From TMED26 sp002694075 (GTDB lineage Bacteria > Pseudomonadota > Alphaproteobacteria > Thalassobaculales > Thalassobaculaceae): DNA of 23,077 bases. Under the pieces are notes generated by a model. It saw nothing but the letters and a program-made list of their open reading frames with translations, did no database searches and had not been told where the DNA came from. Position 1 is the stretch's first letter, and each line of letters begins with the position of its first letter. Location: the NCBI GenBank assembly GCA_036160575.1, contig JAYYDT010000121.1:1-23077 (forward strand), written 5' to 3'. The translations under genes and the position numbers were made by a program. Positions 15,239-22,584 of this stretch are shown here, one piece after another.

Positions 15239-15984
15239 TGATCCTGTTTCCGGCGATTGACCTCAAAGCCGGCCAGTGTGTCCGCCTGCTGCGCGGTGAC
15301 ATGGACCAGGCGACGGTCTTCAACGACGACCCGGCGGCCCAGGCGGTGGCTTTCGCGCGGGCCGGCTGCGCCTGGCTGCATGTGGTCGACCTCGACGGCG
15401 CTTTCGCCGGCGCCAGTGTCAACCACGACGCCGTCACGGCGATTTTGGCGGCGATCGACATTCCCCTGCAATTGGGCGGTGGCATTCGCGACATGGCGGC
15501 GATTGAAACCTGGTTGGCGGCCGGCGTGGCGCGCGTCATTCTGGGCACCGCCGCGCTGCGCGACCCGGACCTGGTGCGCGGCGCCTGCCGCGCTTTTCCG
15601 GGCCGCATCGTGGTCGGCATCGACGCCCGTGGCGGCCGCGTCGCGGTCGAGGGCTGGGCCGAGACCGTCGACTTGGCGGTTGTCGACCTGGCCCGCCGCT
15701 TTGAGGATTGCGGCGTGGCCGCCATTGTTTTCACCGATGTCGACCGCGACGGCGCCTTGGAAGGGGTCAACGTGGCCGCCACGGCGGCCCTGGCGCGGGC
15801 CATCTCAATCCCGGTGATCGCCTCCGGCGGGGTCGCCGGTCTCGCCGATTTGGCGGCCCTTAAGGCCGCCGGCGAGCGCGGCATCGCCGGGGTCATCTCC
15901 GGCCGCGCGCTTTACGACGGCCGGCTGGATCTGGCCGCCGCCATCGCCGCTCTGGCGGCGCCGGGGGAGGCGGCGGCATGCTGA
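15238..15984 (+). CDS. hisA: Phosphoribosylformimino-5-aminoimidazole carboxamide ribotide isomerase
   Basis: The 248-residue (beta/alpha)8-barrel isomerase catalyses the Amadori rearrangement of ProFAR to PRFAR. Catalytic Asp8 lies in FPAIDLKAG; the second aspartate is in the GIDARGG region. Phosphate-binding loops GGGIRD and the C-terminal IASGGVAGLADL are clear. The ATG at 15238 is preferred over the GTG three bases earlier; it overlaps the GNAT stop as TGATG. Its end overlaps hisF by seven bases. Protein length and motifs separate it from hisF. Confidence 0.97.
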   Translation: MILFPAIDLKAGQCVRLLRGDMDQATVFNDDPAAQAVAFARAGCAWLHVVDLDGAFAGASVNHDAVTAILAAIDIPLQLGGGIRDMAAIETWLAAGVARVILGTAALRDPDLVRGACRAFPGRIVVGIDARGGRVAVEGWAETVDLAVVDLARRFEDCGVAAIVFTDVDRDGALEGVNVAATAALARAISIPVIASGGVAGLADLAALKAAGERGIAGVISGRALYDGRLDLAAAIAALAAPGEAAAC

Positions 15985-16754
15985 CCACCCGCGTCATTCC
16001 CTGCCTCGACGTCAAGGACGGGCGAGTCGTGAAAGGCGTCAATTTCGTCGATTTGGTCGATGCCGGCGACCCGGTGGCGCAGGCCCGTTTGTACGACAGC
16101 GAGGGTGCCGACGAGCTTTGTTTCCTCGACATCACCGCCAGTTCCGATGGCCGTGACACGCTTTACGACGTGGTCGCCCGCACCGCCGAGGTCTGTTTCA
16201 TGCCGCTGACCGTCGGCGGCGGCGTGCGCAAGATCGAGGATATTCGCAAATTGCTGCTGGCCGGCGCCGACAAGGTGTCGATCATGACGGCGGCGGTCAA
16301 AACCCCCGAGTTCGTTACCGCGGCGGCCGAGAAATTCGGTAGCCAATGCATCGTCGTCGCCCTCGACGCCAAGGAAACCGCGCCCGGCCGCTTTGAAATC
16401 TTCACCCATGGCGGGCGTGAACCGACCGGGCTTGACGCGGTCGACTGGGCGCGCCGCATGGCCGCCGGTGGGGCCGGCGAAATCCTGCTCACCTCGATGG
16501 ACCGCGACGGCACCCAAAGCGGCTTCAATCTGGCCCTGACGCGGGCCGTCGCCGACGCCGTGCCGATCCCGGTGATCGCCTCCGGCGGGGTCGGCACCTT
16601 GGATCATTTCGTCGACGGGGTCACCGAGGGTCATGCCTCGGCGGTTTTGGCCGCCTCGGTGTTCCATTTCGGCACCTTCCGCATCAACCAGGTCAAGGCG
16701 CATATGGCGCGCGCCGGCCTGGCGGTGCGCCCGACCGCGGAGACAACCCCATGA
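15978..16754 (+). CDS. hisF: Imidazole glycerol phosphate synthase, cyclase subunit
   Basis: The 258-residue (beta/alpha)8-barrel protein uses ammonia from HisH to form imidazole glycerol phosphate and AICAR. Catalytic Asp11 is in VIPCLDVKDGRVVKG, and the phosphate-binding segments LTVGGGVRKIEDI and IASGGVGTLDHF are conserved. A barrel strand ends in LTSMDRDGTQSGF, as in all HisF. The start lies within the last codons of hisA and the stop overlaps hisE as ATGA, so expression should be coupled with both neighbours. Confidence 0.98.
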   Translation: MLTTRVIPCLDVKDGRVVKGVNFVDLVDAGDPVAQARLYDSEGADELCFLDITASSDGRDTLYDVVARTAEVCFMPLTVGGGVRKIEDIRKLLLAGADKVSIMTAAVKTPEFVTAAAEKFGSQCIVVALDAKETAPGRFEIFTHGGREPTGLDAVDWARRMAAGGAGEILLTSMDRDGTQSGFNLALTRAVADAVPIPVIASGGVGTLDHFVDGVTEGHASAVLAASVFHFGTFRINQVKAHMARAGLAVRPTAETTP

Positions 16755-17080
16755 CCGAGCATGTGTTGGACCGACTGGCGGCGACCGTGGTGGCTCGCCA
16801 AGGCGCCGATCCGGCGGCTTCCTACACCGCTAAATTGCTGGCCGGCGGCACCCCTTTGGCGGCCCGTAAAATGGGCGAGGAAGCCGTTGAAACGGTGATC
16901 GCGGCGCTCAGCGAGGGCCCCGACGCCCTGGCCAATGAAAGCGCCGATCTACTTTACCACTTGGTGGTGTTATGGACCGCCGCCGGCGTCGACCCGGCGA
17001 CGGTCTGGGCCGCTCTCGAACGGCGCGAGGGCACCTCCGGCATCGCCGAAAAAAACAGCCGTTCGACAACCGGAGCTTGA
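16751..17080 (+). CDS. hisE: Phosphoribosyl-ATP diphosphatase
   Basis: The 109-residue all-alpha protein hydrolyses phosphoribosyl-ATP to phosphoribosyl-AMP and diphosphate, the second step of histidine synthesis. The MazG-like metal-binding helix is ARKMGEEAVETVIAAL (about 38-53), with Glu43, Glu44 and Glu47, followed by NESADLLYHLVVLW with Glu63 and Asp66. It is the stand-alone form, not fused to HisI. No hisI is present in the window, so the cyclohydrolase must be encoded elsewhere. It overlaps hisF by four bases and is followed by the HIT gene after four bases. Confidence 0.96.
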   Translation: MTEHVLDRLAATVVARQGADPAASYTAKLLAGGTPLAARKMGEEAVETVIAALSEGPDALANESADLLYHLVVLWTAAGVDPATVWAALERREGTSGIAEKNSRSTTGA

Positions 17081-17084
17081 CGCC

Positions 17085-17471
17085 ATGACCGAGGCCTATG
17101 ACCGCGACAATGTCTTCGCCAAAATTTTGCGCGGCGAAATCCCCAACGCCACCGTCTACGAAGACGACCATGTGCTGGCGTTTTCCGATATCAATCCGCA
17201 GCGCCCGGTGCATAGCCTGGTCATCCCCAAGGGCGCCTATCGCGATCTCACCGATTTCGCCGAAAACGCCAGCGAGGCCGAGATCGTCGCCTATGTGCGC
17301 GCGCTGGCCAAGGTGGCCCGCGCCGGCGACGTGACCGAAACCGGTTACCGGGTGATCTCCAACACCGGCGCCGACGGCCACCAGGAAGTGCCGCATTTGC
17401 ATTTCCACATTATAGGCGGCGCCCCCGCCGGCCCGATGGCGCGCCGGATGGACGTCGACGCCGACGGGTGA
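17085..17471 (+). CDS. HIT family protein (histidine triad nucleotide-binding, HINT-like)
   Basis: The 128-residue protein carries the histidine triad HLHFHII at 104-110 close to its C terminus, with the N-terminal FAKILRGEIPNATVYEDDHVLAF stretch of HINT-type nucleoside phosphoramidase enzymes. Such proteins hydrolyse AMP-lysine or aminoacyl-AMP adducts. The ATG at 17085, four bases after the hisE stop, is used because the longer frame to 16935 overlaps hisE out of frame. The end overlaps the next gene as GTGA. HIT genes near hisE are common in alphaproteobacteria; a direct part in histidine synthesis is not shown. Confidence 0.94.
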   Translation: MTEAYDRDNVFAKILRGEIPNATVYEDDHVLAFSDINPQRPVHSLVIPKGAYRDLTDFAENASEAEIVAYVRALAKVARAGDVTETGYRVISNTGADGHQEVPHLHFHIIGGAPAGPMARRMDVDADG

Positions 17472-17956
17472 GCGAAGCGCGCCTGCGCCCCTGGCGGCCG
17501 GATGACACGCCGGCCCTGATCACCGTGTTCCGGGACAGCGTGCGTTCGTCGCCGGCCCATCCCGCCGCCGTCCGCCACGCCTGGGCGCCCGACGACATTG
17601 ACACGGCCGCCTGGAACGACCGCCAGACCCGTCATTGGACCCATGTCGCGGTCGACGCCGACGACCGGCCGCTGGGCTTTATCGAACTCGCCGGCGGCGC
17701 GCCGGCCGGCCATGTCGACATGTTGTTCGTCGCCCCGGCGGCCCAGGGCCAGGGCCTCGCCGGCGCTCTCCTGGCCGCCGCCGAGACGGCCGCCCGCGCC
17801 AGCGGCATGACTCGCCTGACCACCGAGGCCAGCCACGCCGCCCGCCCGGTTTTCCACCGCGCCGGTTTCCGCACGCTTTATCCCCGCACCCTGTGGCGGG
17901 CCGGTCAGTGGTTGCATAACACGGCGATGGCCAAGGACCTCGCCGAGGATCCTTAA
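17468..17956 (+). CDS. GNAT-family N-acetyltransferase
   Basis: The 162-residue protein is a single GNAT domain. Motif A with the acetyl-CoA pyrophosphate loop is VAPAAQGQGLAGALL (88-102; Gln93-Gly94-Gln95-Gly96), and the C-terminal FHRAGFRTLYPRT element is typical of the fold. The GTG start at 17468 overlaps the HIT stop (GTGA), so translation is coupled. It closes the his operon and is not closely similar by eye to the GNAT between hisH and hisA: the two share only the fold motifs. The substrate is unknown. Confidence 0.88.
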   Translation: MSEARLRPWRPDDTPALITVFRDSVRSSPAHPAAVRHAWAPDDIDTAAWNDRQTRHWTHVAVDADDRPLGFIELAGGAPAGHVDMLFVAPAAQGQGLAGALLAAAETAARASGMTRLTTEASHAARPVFHRAGFRTLYPRTLWRAGQWLHNTAMAKDLAEDP

Positions 17957-18022
17957 AAACCGCGCTAACCCGTTCATAGCGGTAGTGCCGTCCCTGCTGG
18001 ATCCCTCGCCGAGAGAGTCGCC

Positions 18023-19531
18023 ATGGTCGCCCGCGTCCGCACCGTCGCCTTTCAAGGCATCGACACCGTCGACATCGATGTGCAGGTGCATATCGCCAGC
18101 GGCTTGCCGCGCTTCACCATCGTCGGCCTGCCCGACAAGGCGGTGGCCGAAAGCCGCGAGCGGGTGCGCGCGGCCCTCGCCTCGTTGGGCCTGGCGTTGC
18201 CGCCGAAACGCCTGACCATCAATCTTTCGCCGGCCGACCTGGCCAAGGAGGGCAGCCATTTCGACCTGCCCATCGCCCTCGGTCTATTGGCCGCCATGGG
18301 GGTCGTCGCCGAGGAGGATTTGATCGGTTTTCTGGCTTTGGGGGAACTCGCCCTCGATGGCAAATTGGCGGCGGTCGCCGGGGTTTTGCCGGCGGCGATC
18401 GGCGCGGCGAGCGCCGATCTCGGCCTGATTTGTCCGGCCGCCAATGGGCCGGAGGCGGCCTGGGCCGGCCATGGCGAGATTGTCGCGGCGCCGGATTTGC
18501 TGGCTCTGATCAATCACTTCAAAGGCAGCCAAGTGCTGGGTCCGCCGCCGCCGCCGGCCGCCGGACCGCCGCCGCTTTATCCCGACCTCGCCGATATCAA
18601 GGGCCAGGAAAGCGCGCGGCGGGCCCTTGAAATCGCCGCCGCCGGCGGACACAACCTGTTAATGGTCGGCCCGCCCGGCGCCGGCAAATCGATGCTCGCC
18701 GCCCGCCTGCCAGGAATCCTGCCGCCGCTCAGCCCGGCCGAGGCGATTGAGGTGGCGATGGTGCGCAGCGTCGCCGGGGCGCTTGGCGACGGCACCATCG
18801 ACCCGGCCCGGCCGTTTCGCGACCCACACCATTCGAGCTCGATGCCGGCGCTGATCGGCGGCGGCAGTCAAGCCAAACCGGGCGAGGTCTCGCTGGCCCA
18901 TTGCGGGGTCTTATTTCTCGATGAATTGGCTGAGTTCCCCCGCCCGGTGCTGGACAGTTTACGGCAACCGATCGAAACCGGGCGGGCGGTGATCAGCCGC
19001 GCCAACCGCCATGTCACCTATCCCGCGCGCTTTCAATTGGTGGCCGCCATGAACCCCTGCCGCTGCGGTTATTTGGCCGACCCGGCGCGCGCCTGCGCGC
19101 AGGCGCCGCGCTGCTCGCAAAGCTATCAAGCACGCTTGTCCGGCCCGCTGCTCGACCGTTTCGACCTGGCCATCGAGGTGGCGGCGGTGGCGATTGACGA
19201 TCTCAGCGCGCCCCCCACGCTGGAGGGGTCGGCGACCATCGCCGCCCGCGTCGCCGCCGCCCGCGCCCGCCAAAGCGCCCGCGGCGACGGCCTGCTCAAC
19301 GCCCGTGTCGATGGGGCGGCGCTGACCGCCGTCTGCGCCCTCGACCGCGACGGCGACACGCTGTTGCGGGCGGCGGCGGAAGCATTGCAGCTATCGGCGC
19401 GCGGCTATCACCGGGTGTTGCGGGTGGCCCGCACCATCGCCGATTTGGAGGCTGGCGGCGACACCGCCGAGACGCCCGTCGCCCGCCGCCACCTGGCCGA
19501 GGCGCTAAGCTACCGCCGCGCCTTGCCGTGA
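18023..19531 (+). CDS. comM: ComM/YifB-family AAA+ ATPase (Mg-chelatase-like)
   Basis: The 502-residue protein matches ComM, a hexameric helicase that extends branch migration when foreign DNA is integrated during natural transformation. The N-terminal Lon-like domain begins with VRTVAFQGIDTVDIDVQVHI-type sequence and includes GLPDKAVAESRERVRAAL. The AAA+ Mg-chelatase domain has Walker A GPPGAGKS at 216-223, Walker B VLFLDELAEF, and the NPCRCGY/ C-rich segment characteristic of the family. The C-terminal Mg-chelatase domain with LSARGYHRVLRVARTIADL is complete. A GAGAGAG precedes the ATG. It lies 66 bases after the GNAT gene on the same strand and could be read from the his operon or its own promoter. 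Confidence 0.95.
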   Translation: MVARVRTVAFQGIDTVDIDVQVHIASGLPRFTIVGLPDKAVAESRERVRAALASLGLALPPKRLTINLSPADLAKEGSHFDLPIALGLLAAMGVVAEEDLIGFLALGELALDGKLAAVAGVLPAAIGAASADLGLICPAANGPEAAWAGHGEIVAAPDLLALINHFKGSQVLGPPPPPAAGPPPLYPDLADIKGQESARRALEIAAAGGHNLLMVGPPGAGKSMLAARLPGILPPLSPAEAIEVAMVRSVAGALGDGTIDPARPFRDPHHSSSMPALIGGGSQAKPGEVSLAHCGVLFLDELAEFPRPVLDSLRQPIETGRAVISRANRHVTYPARFQLVAAMNPCRCGYLADPARACAQAPRCSQSYQARLSGPLLDRFDLAIEVAAVAIDDLSAPPTLEGSATIAARVAAARARQSARGDGLLNARVDGAALTAVCALDRDGDTLLRAAAEALQLSARGYHRVLRVARTIADLEAGGDTAETPVARRHLAEALSYRRALP

Positions 19532-19568
19532 GGGGCGGAGACCCTTGGACGGTCGCGTGAATATCCGG

Positions 19569-19598
19569 TTGCTCGATTAGCGCATATTTCTTTATGAT
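19569..19598 (+). promoter_or_regulatory. Candidate promoter of the endonuclease gene
   Basis: TTGCTC (19569-19574) and TATGAT (19593-19598) are separated by 18 bases, in the only clearly AT-rich patch of the 99-base comM-endonuclease gap. The -10 matches the sigma-70 consensus at five of six positions; the -35 matches at three. This would give the endonuclease its own transcript. Confidence 0.45.
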
Positions 19599-19601
19599 CT
19601 T

Positions 19602-19621
19602 CCTCGCGCGTTATCGCGGGG
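19602..19621 (+). promoter_or_regulatory. Possible hairpin covering the endonuclease ribosome-binding site
   Basis: CCTCGCG (19602-19608) can pair with CGCGGGG (19615-19621), with one G-U pair and a six-base loop. The right arm includes the first four bases of the GGGGGAG ribosome-binding site (19618-19624) of the GTG-initiated nuclease gene, so folding would limit translation. Formation in the cell is untested. Confidence 0.3.
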
Positions 19622-19630
19622 GAGACGGCT

Positions 19631-20437
19631 GTGCTGGGGACGGGGCGACGGCGTTCGCGGGGATGGGCGACGCCGGCCGGCGCGCTCATCGGCGCTGTTT
19701 TTCTGGCCGTCGGCCCGGCCACCAAAGCCGCCGCCGAGACGGCGGTGTCTTGCCTGATCGCCTGCCCCGGCGGCGGGCCGGCGACGGTCACCCTGAAGCG
19801 CCCGATTTACACCCTCAGCGTCGACCCCGGCACCCATCTGGCGGCCTGGGCGGCCTATCGGGTGACCCGCGCCAGCATCGGCAAATCGCCGCGCCGCAAG
19901 TGGCGCCGCGACCCGGACCTGCCGCCGGCGGTGGGTTTGGCGCCACGCCATTTCAAAGGCGCCCACGCGGCGCTGGGCACCGACCGCGGCCATTTGGTGC
20001 CCCTGGCCAGTTTCGCCGGCACCGGGGCGGTGCAGACAACCAATTACTTGTCCAATATCGTGCCGCAAAAATCGGCCCTCAACCGCGGCCCGTGGGCGGC
20101 CCTGGAAAAGGCGGTGCGCCGGCTGGCCCGGCGCCCGGGGGTGACCGGGGTGTGGGTCCAGACCGGCCCCCTGTTTGAGCGCGCGATGGCGCCGTTGCCG
20201 GCCGGCCGGCTCGGTCACAAAGTGCCCAGCGGGTTTTGGAAAACCGTCGCCGTAGACACCCCGGGCGGCCTCAAGCTGGCGGCTTTTCTGTTCGATCAGG
20301 AGACCGCCCGCGGCGCCGACTTTTGCGCCGTCCGATTCGCCCTGCCCTTGGCCCGGCTGGAACGGCGGACCGGCCTCGACCTGTTCGGCGCGCCCAACCC
20401 GGTGGCCGGCGACCTGCGCCCGGCGTTAGGATGCTAA
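19631..20437 (+). CDS. Secreted DNA/RNA non-specific endonuclease (NUC1 family)
   Basis: The 268-residue protein has the metal-finger motif DRGH at 118-121 (TDRGHLVPLASF, catalytic His121) and the downstream NYLSNIVPQKSALNRGPW, with Asn142, Asn151 and the Glu159 region, as in Serratia-type nucleases. An Arg-rich head and a hydrophobic stretch at about 12-33, with likely cleavage at KAAAET, indicate export. Cysteines at 41, 45, in ADFCAVRF and at the last residue could form disulphides. The GTG start at 19631 is supported by GGGGGAG six bases upstream. It follows comM and overlaps gshB by 12 bases tail to tail. It probably degrades extracellular nucleic acids; a toxin role is possible, but no immunity gene is seen. 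Confidence 0.88.
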   Translation: MLGTGRRRSRGWATPAGALIGAVFLAVGPATKAAAETAVSCLIACPGGGPATVTLKRPIYTLSVDPGTHLAAWAAYRVTRASIGKSPRRKWRRDPDLPPAVGLAPRHFKGAHAALGTDRGHLVPLASFAGTGAVQTTNYLSNIVPQKSALNRGPWAALEKAVRRLARRPGVTGVWVQTGPLFERAMAPLPAGRLGHKVPSGFWKTVAVDTPGGLKLAAFLFDQETARGADFCAVRFALPLARLERRTGLDLFGAPNPVAGDLRPALGC

Positions 20438-21370
20438 GCGGGCCTCGATGGCGTCCCAGATCGTCGCTTCGATGGCGACGTCGTCGAAACGGTTGAGTTC
20501 CTGGATGCCGGTCGGCGAGGTGACGTTGATTTCCGTGAGGTAGTCGCCGATCACGTCGATGCCGACGAAAATCTGCCCCTGGGCGCGCAGGGTCGGGCCG
20601 ATGATTTCGCAAATCTCGCGGTCACGGGCGGTCAAATCGCATTTCACCGCGCGCCCGCCGACATGCATGTTCGAACGCGCCTCGCCGGCCGCCGGCACCC
20701 GGTTGATGGCGCCGACCGCCTCACCCTCGACCAGGATCACCCGTTTGTCGCCGGCGCGCACCTCGGGCTGGTAGCGCTGGACGATGATCGGCTCGCGGAA
20801 CATGTCACTAAAGAGTTCCAGCAAACTGTTAAGATTTTCGTCATCGGGCTTTAGGTGGAAGACACCGGCGCCGCCGTTGCCGAACAGCGGCTTGACGATC
20901 AAATCCTTGTGCTCGTCGCGGAAATTCTGGATTTCAAGCGGGTCGCGGGTGATCAATGTCGGCGGCATGACCCCTTCGAAATGCGTCACCAACAGTTTTT
21001 CCGGCGCGTTGCGCACGCTCACCGGGTCGTTCACCACCAGGGTTTGGGGGTGGATATGCTCAAGCAAATGGGTGGCGGTGATGTAGGACATGTCGAAGGG
21101 CGGGTCCTGGCGCATCAAGACCACGTCCATATCGGCCAGATCGACCGCCTCGCGGGCGCCCAAATGGGCGTGGTCGCCGGCCACCCGTTGCACCGTCAGC
21201 GGCGCCACCCGGGCGCTCACCCGGCCGTCGCGAAAGCTCATGTGATGGGGTTGGTAATGGAACAGGGCGTGGCCGCGGCGCTGCGCCTCCAGGGCCAGGA
21301 CAAAAGTACTGTCCCCGTTGATATCGATGCTGTCGATCGGGTCCATTTGAATCGCGACACGAAGCGCCAT
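20426..21370 (-). CDS. gshB: Glutathione synthetase
   Basis: The 314-residue ATP-grasp ligase joins gamma-glutamylcysteine and glycine in the cytoplasm. The N-terminal substrate domain has MDPIDSIDINGDSTF, the ATP-grasp lid is VKPLFGNGGAG at 159-169, and the metal-binding EINVTSPTGIQEL is at 280-292. Length fits the bacterial GshB family. The ATG at 21370 has GAAGGAAG nine bases upstream. It lies 105 bases after the BON-domain lipoprotein gene, with a perfect seven-base inverted repeat in between, and overlaps the endonuclease gene by 12 bases. gshB next to yraN and rsmI is a frequent alphaproteobacterial order. Confidence 0.97.
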   Translation of the reverse strand: MALRVAIQMDPIDSIDINGDSTFVLALEAQRRGHALFHYQPHHMSFRDGRVSARVAPLTVQRVAGDHAHLGAREAVDLADMDVVLMRQDPPFDMSYITATHLLEHIHPQTLVVNDPVSVRNAPEKLLVTHFEGVMPPTLITRDPLEIQNFRDEHKDLIVKPLFGNGGAGVFHLKPDDENLNSLLELFSDMFREPIIVQRYQPEVRAGDKRVILVEGEAVGAINRVPAAGEARSNMHVGGRAVKCDLTARDREICEIIGPTLRAQGQIFVGIDVIGDYLTEINVTSPTGIQELNRFDDVAIEATIWDAIEARLAS

Positions 21371-21391
21371 GGCGAGAGACTTCCTTCAGAA

Positions 21392-21414
21392 CGGCCCGTG
21401 ATACAGGCGGGCCG
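21392..21414 (-). repeat. Inverted repeat in the gshB leader region
   Basis: CGGCCCG (21392-21398) and CGGGCCG (21408-21414) are perfect inverted arms around a nine-base loop. The element lies between the BON-domain gene and gshB, shortly before the gshB ribosome-binding site on the minus strand. There is no following T tract, so it is not a good terminator. Confidence 0.4.
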
Positions 21415-21475
21415 CCGACTATCCCTCGGGGCGGCGGGGAATGCAATGGTCGGCGGGCGGGCCACCGAGGCCCGG

Positions 21476-22096
21476 TTAGCCGGCCCGCCGCGGATCGTTT
21501 TTCAAGCGCGTGTAATTGACCACCCGGCGGACGTATTTGAGGCTGCGCGCGTGGTTGACCACCCGCGCCAGTTCGGCGTCATTGGCCGCCAACCCGGTCA
21601 AATAAACCACACCATTGACCGTGCTGATCGAGTAATTGATCGAGGCGACCTTATCGTCGCCGAGCAAAATCAGTTTCAATTGGCCGGTGATCAAGGTGTC
21701 GCGCGCCTGGTCGACGAGGCCGCCGGTCTCGGTCACGGCGATTTCGTTAATCACCTCGCGCACGCCGTCGACTTGCCACACCAGGCGAGTGACGGCGACG
21801 CGGTCGGCCGGTTTGACAACCGTGCCGGTCAACAGCACCACGCCCTCGGTGACTTGCGTTTTGACCTGGGCGAACAGCGTGTAATGTTTTTTGAACAAGA
21901 GGCCATTGATGGCGACGGCGATGCGGTTGTCATCGACCGCCTGGCTGAAACCACGCTCCTGTTGGCCGGCGGTGACCGCCGCCGCACCGGCGCCGACCAC
22001 CAAGCCGGCGCCCGTGCACGCCGGCAAGCCGGCGGCCAGCGCGATAACGGTCACCAGGGCGGCGAGCGGGCGCCGCGAGCGGGCGGAATGGCGCAT
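21476..22096 (-). CDS. Two-BON-domain outer-membrane lipoprotein (DolP/YraP-like)
   Basis: The 206-residue protein begins with a basic head, a hydrophobic stretch and the lipobox LPAC, so Cys27 should be lipidated. Two BON domains follow at about 51-120 and 125-195, each with a conserved Gly in VVLLTGTV and VVYLTGLA. DolP/YraP in gammaproteobacteria has the same layout, and its gene also lies near rsmI and yraN; it helps keep the outer membrane intact and aids the BAM complex. The ATG at 22096 has a perfect AGGAGG five bases upstream. Orthology to DolP is inferred from domains and place, not from a full alignment. Confidence 0.88.
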   Translation of the reverse strand: MRHSARSRRPLAALVTVIALAAGLPACTGAGLVVGAGAAAVTAGQQERGFSQAVDDNRIAVAINGLLFKKHYTLFAQVKTQVTEGVVLLTGTVVKPADRVAVTRLVWQVDGVREVINEIAVTETGGLVDQARDTLITGQLKLILLGDDKVASINYSISTVNGVVYLTGLAANDAELARVVNHARSLKYVRRVVNYTRLKNDPRRAG

Positions 22097-22137
22097 GGAA
22101 ACCTCCTCGTAAAGCGGCCGGGTCGGCGCTGACGAAT

Positions 22138-22171
22138 CTCGAGACTACCATAAATCCGCGCGCCTCGAGAC
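22138..22171. repeat. Direct repeat CTCGAGAC x2 upstream of the BON lipoprotein gene
   Basis: CTCGAGAC occurs at 22138-22145 and 22164-22171, 26 bases apart start to start, inside the 98-base gap between yraN and the lipoprotein gene. Each copy contains the palindrome CTCGAG and is followed by a related CTACCAT or GCTACTAT sequence. Spacing is between two and three helical turns. It could be a paired regulator site. Confidence 0.35.
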
Positions 22172-22194
22172 CGCTACTATCGGCAACCAAGCGA

Positions 22195-22584
22195 TCAAAC
22201 GGCGCGGCCATCGGACGGGCGCCCGGCGCTCGGTCGCCAGGCGTCGACCAGGTGGCGCGGCCGGCGCCAGGGCCGAATCACCATCAAATCAAAGCGCCAG
22301 TCGCGGTCGGCGGCGCGCCGGTCGGCGGCGGCGAACCAGGTGGCGGCGCGGGCGATCCGCTGCCATTGGCGCGGCGCCACGGCGGCCAACGCGGTCGCCA
22401 AATCGGCGCGCGCCTTGACCTCGACCAGGGCGAGAATGCGCCCGCGCCCGGCGATCACATCAATTTCGCCGACCGGCACCCGGAAGTTGCGCGCCAAAAT
22501 GCGATAGCCTTTCAAGCGTAACCAGAGCACCGCCCAGGCTTCCGCCCGCCGGCCCCGGCGCCACCGCTGGCGACGCTCAACCAT
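22195..22584 (-). CDS. yraN: YraN family (UPF0102) nuclease-fold protein
   Basis: The 129-residue protein matches the YraN/UPF0102 family of predicted PD-(D/E)XK nuclease folds: VPVGEIDVIAGRGRILALVEVKAR gives Glu40, Asp42 and the Glu55-x-Lys57 motif. Length is close to the usual 120. The family's role is not settled; Holliday-junction-type activity has been suggested from the fold only. The ATG at 22584 overlaps the last codons of rsmI by eight bases and gives MVERRQRWRRGRRAEAW, the usual start of the family; longer GTG starts upstream would lie inside rsmI. It is probably translated together with rsmI. Confidence 0.93.
   Translation of the reverse strand: MVERRQRWRRGRRAEAWAVLWLRLKGYRILARNFRVPVGEIDVIAGRGRILALVEVKARADLATALAAVAPRQWQRIARAATWFAAADRRAADRDWRFDLMVIRPWRRPRHLVDAWRPSAGRPSDGRAV

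Noticed and set aside
17959..17984. Possible terminator between the second GNAT and comM (ACCGC/GCGGT arms)
   Set aside because: Only five pairs with a long loop and no T tract; too weak to call.
19631..20437. Endonuclease as part of a toxin-immunity or defence system
   Set aside because: It has a signal peptide but no toxin-delivery domain, and no small immunity-like gene lies beside it.
20855..22132. 425-codon plus-strand open frame over gshB and the lipoprotein gene
   Set aside because: It covers two well-supported minus-strand genes and shows no recognisable domain.
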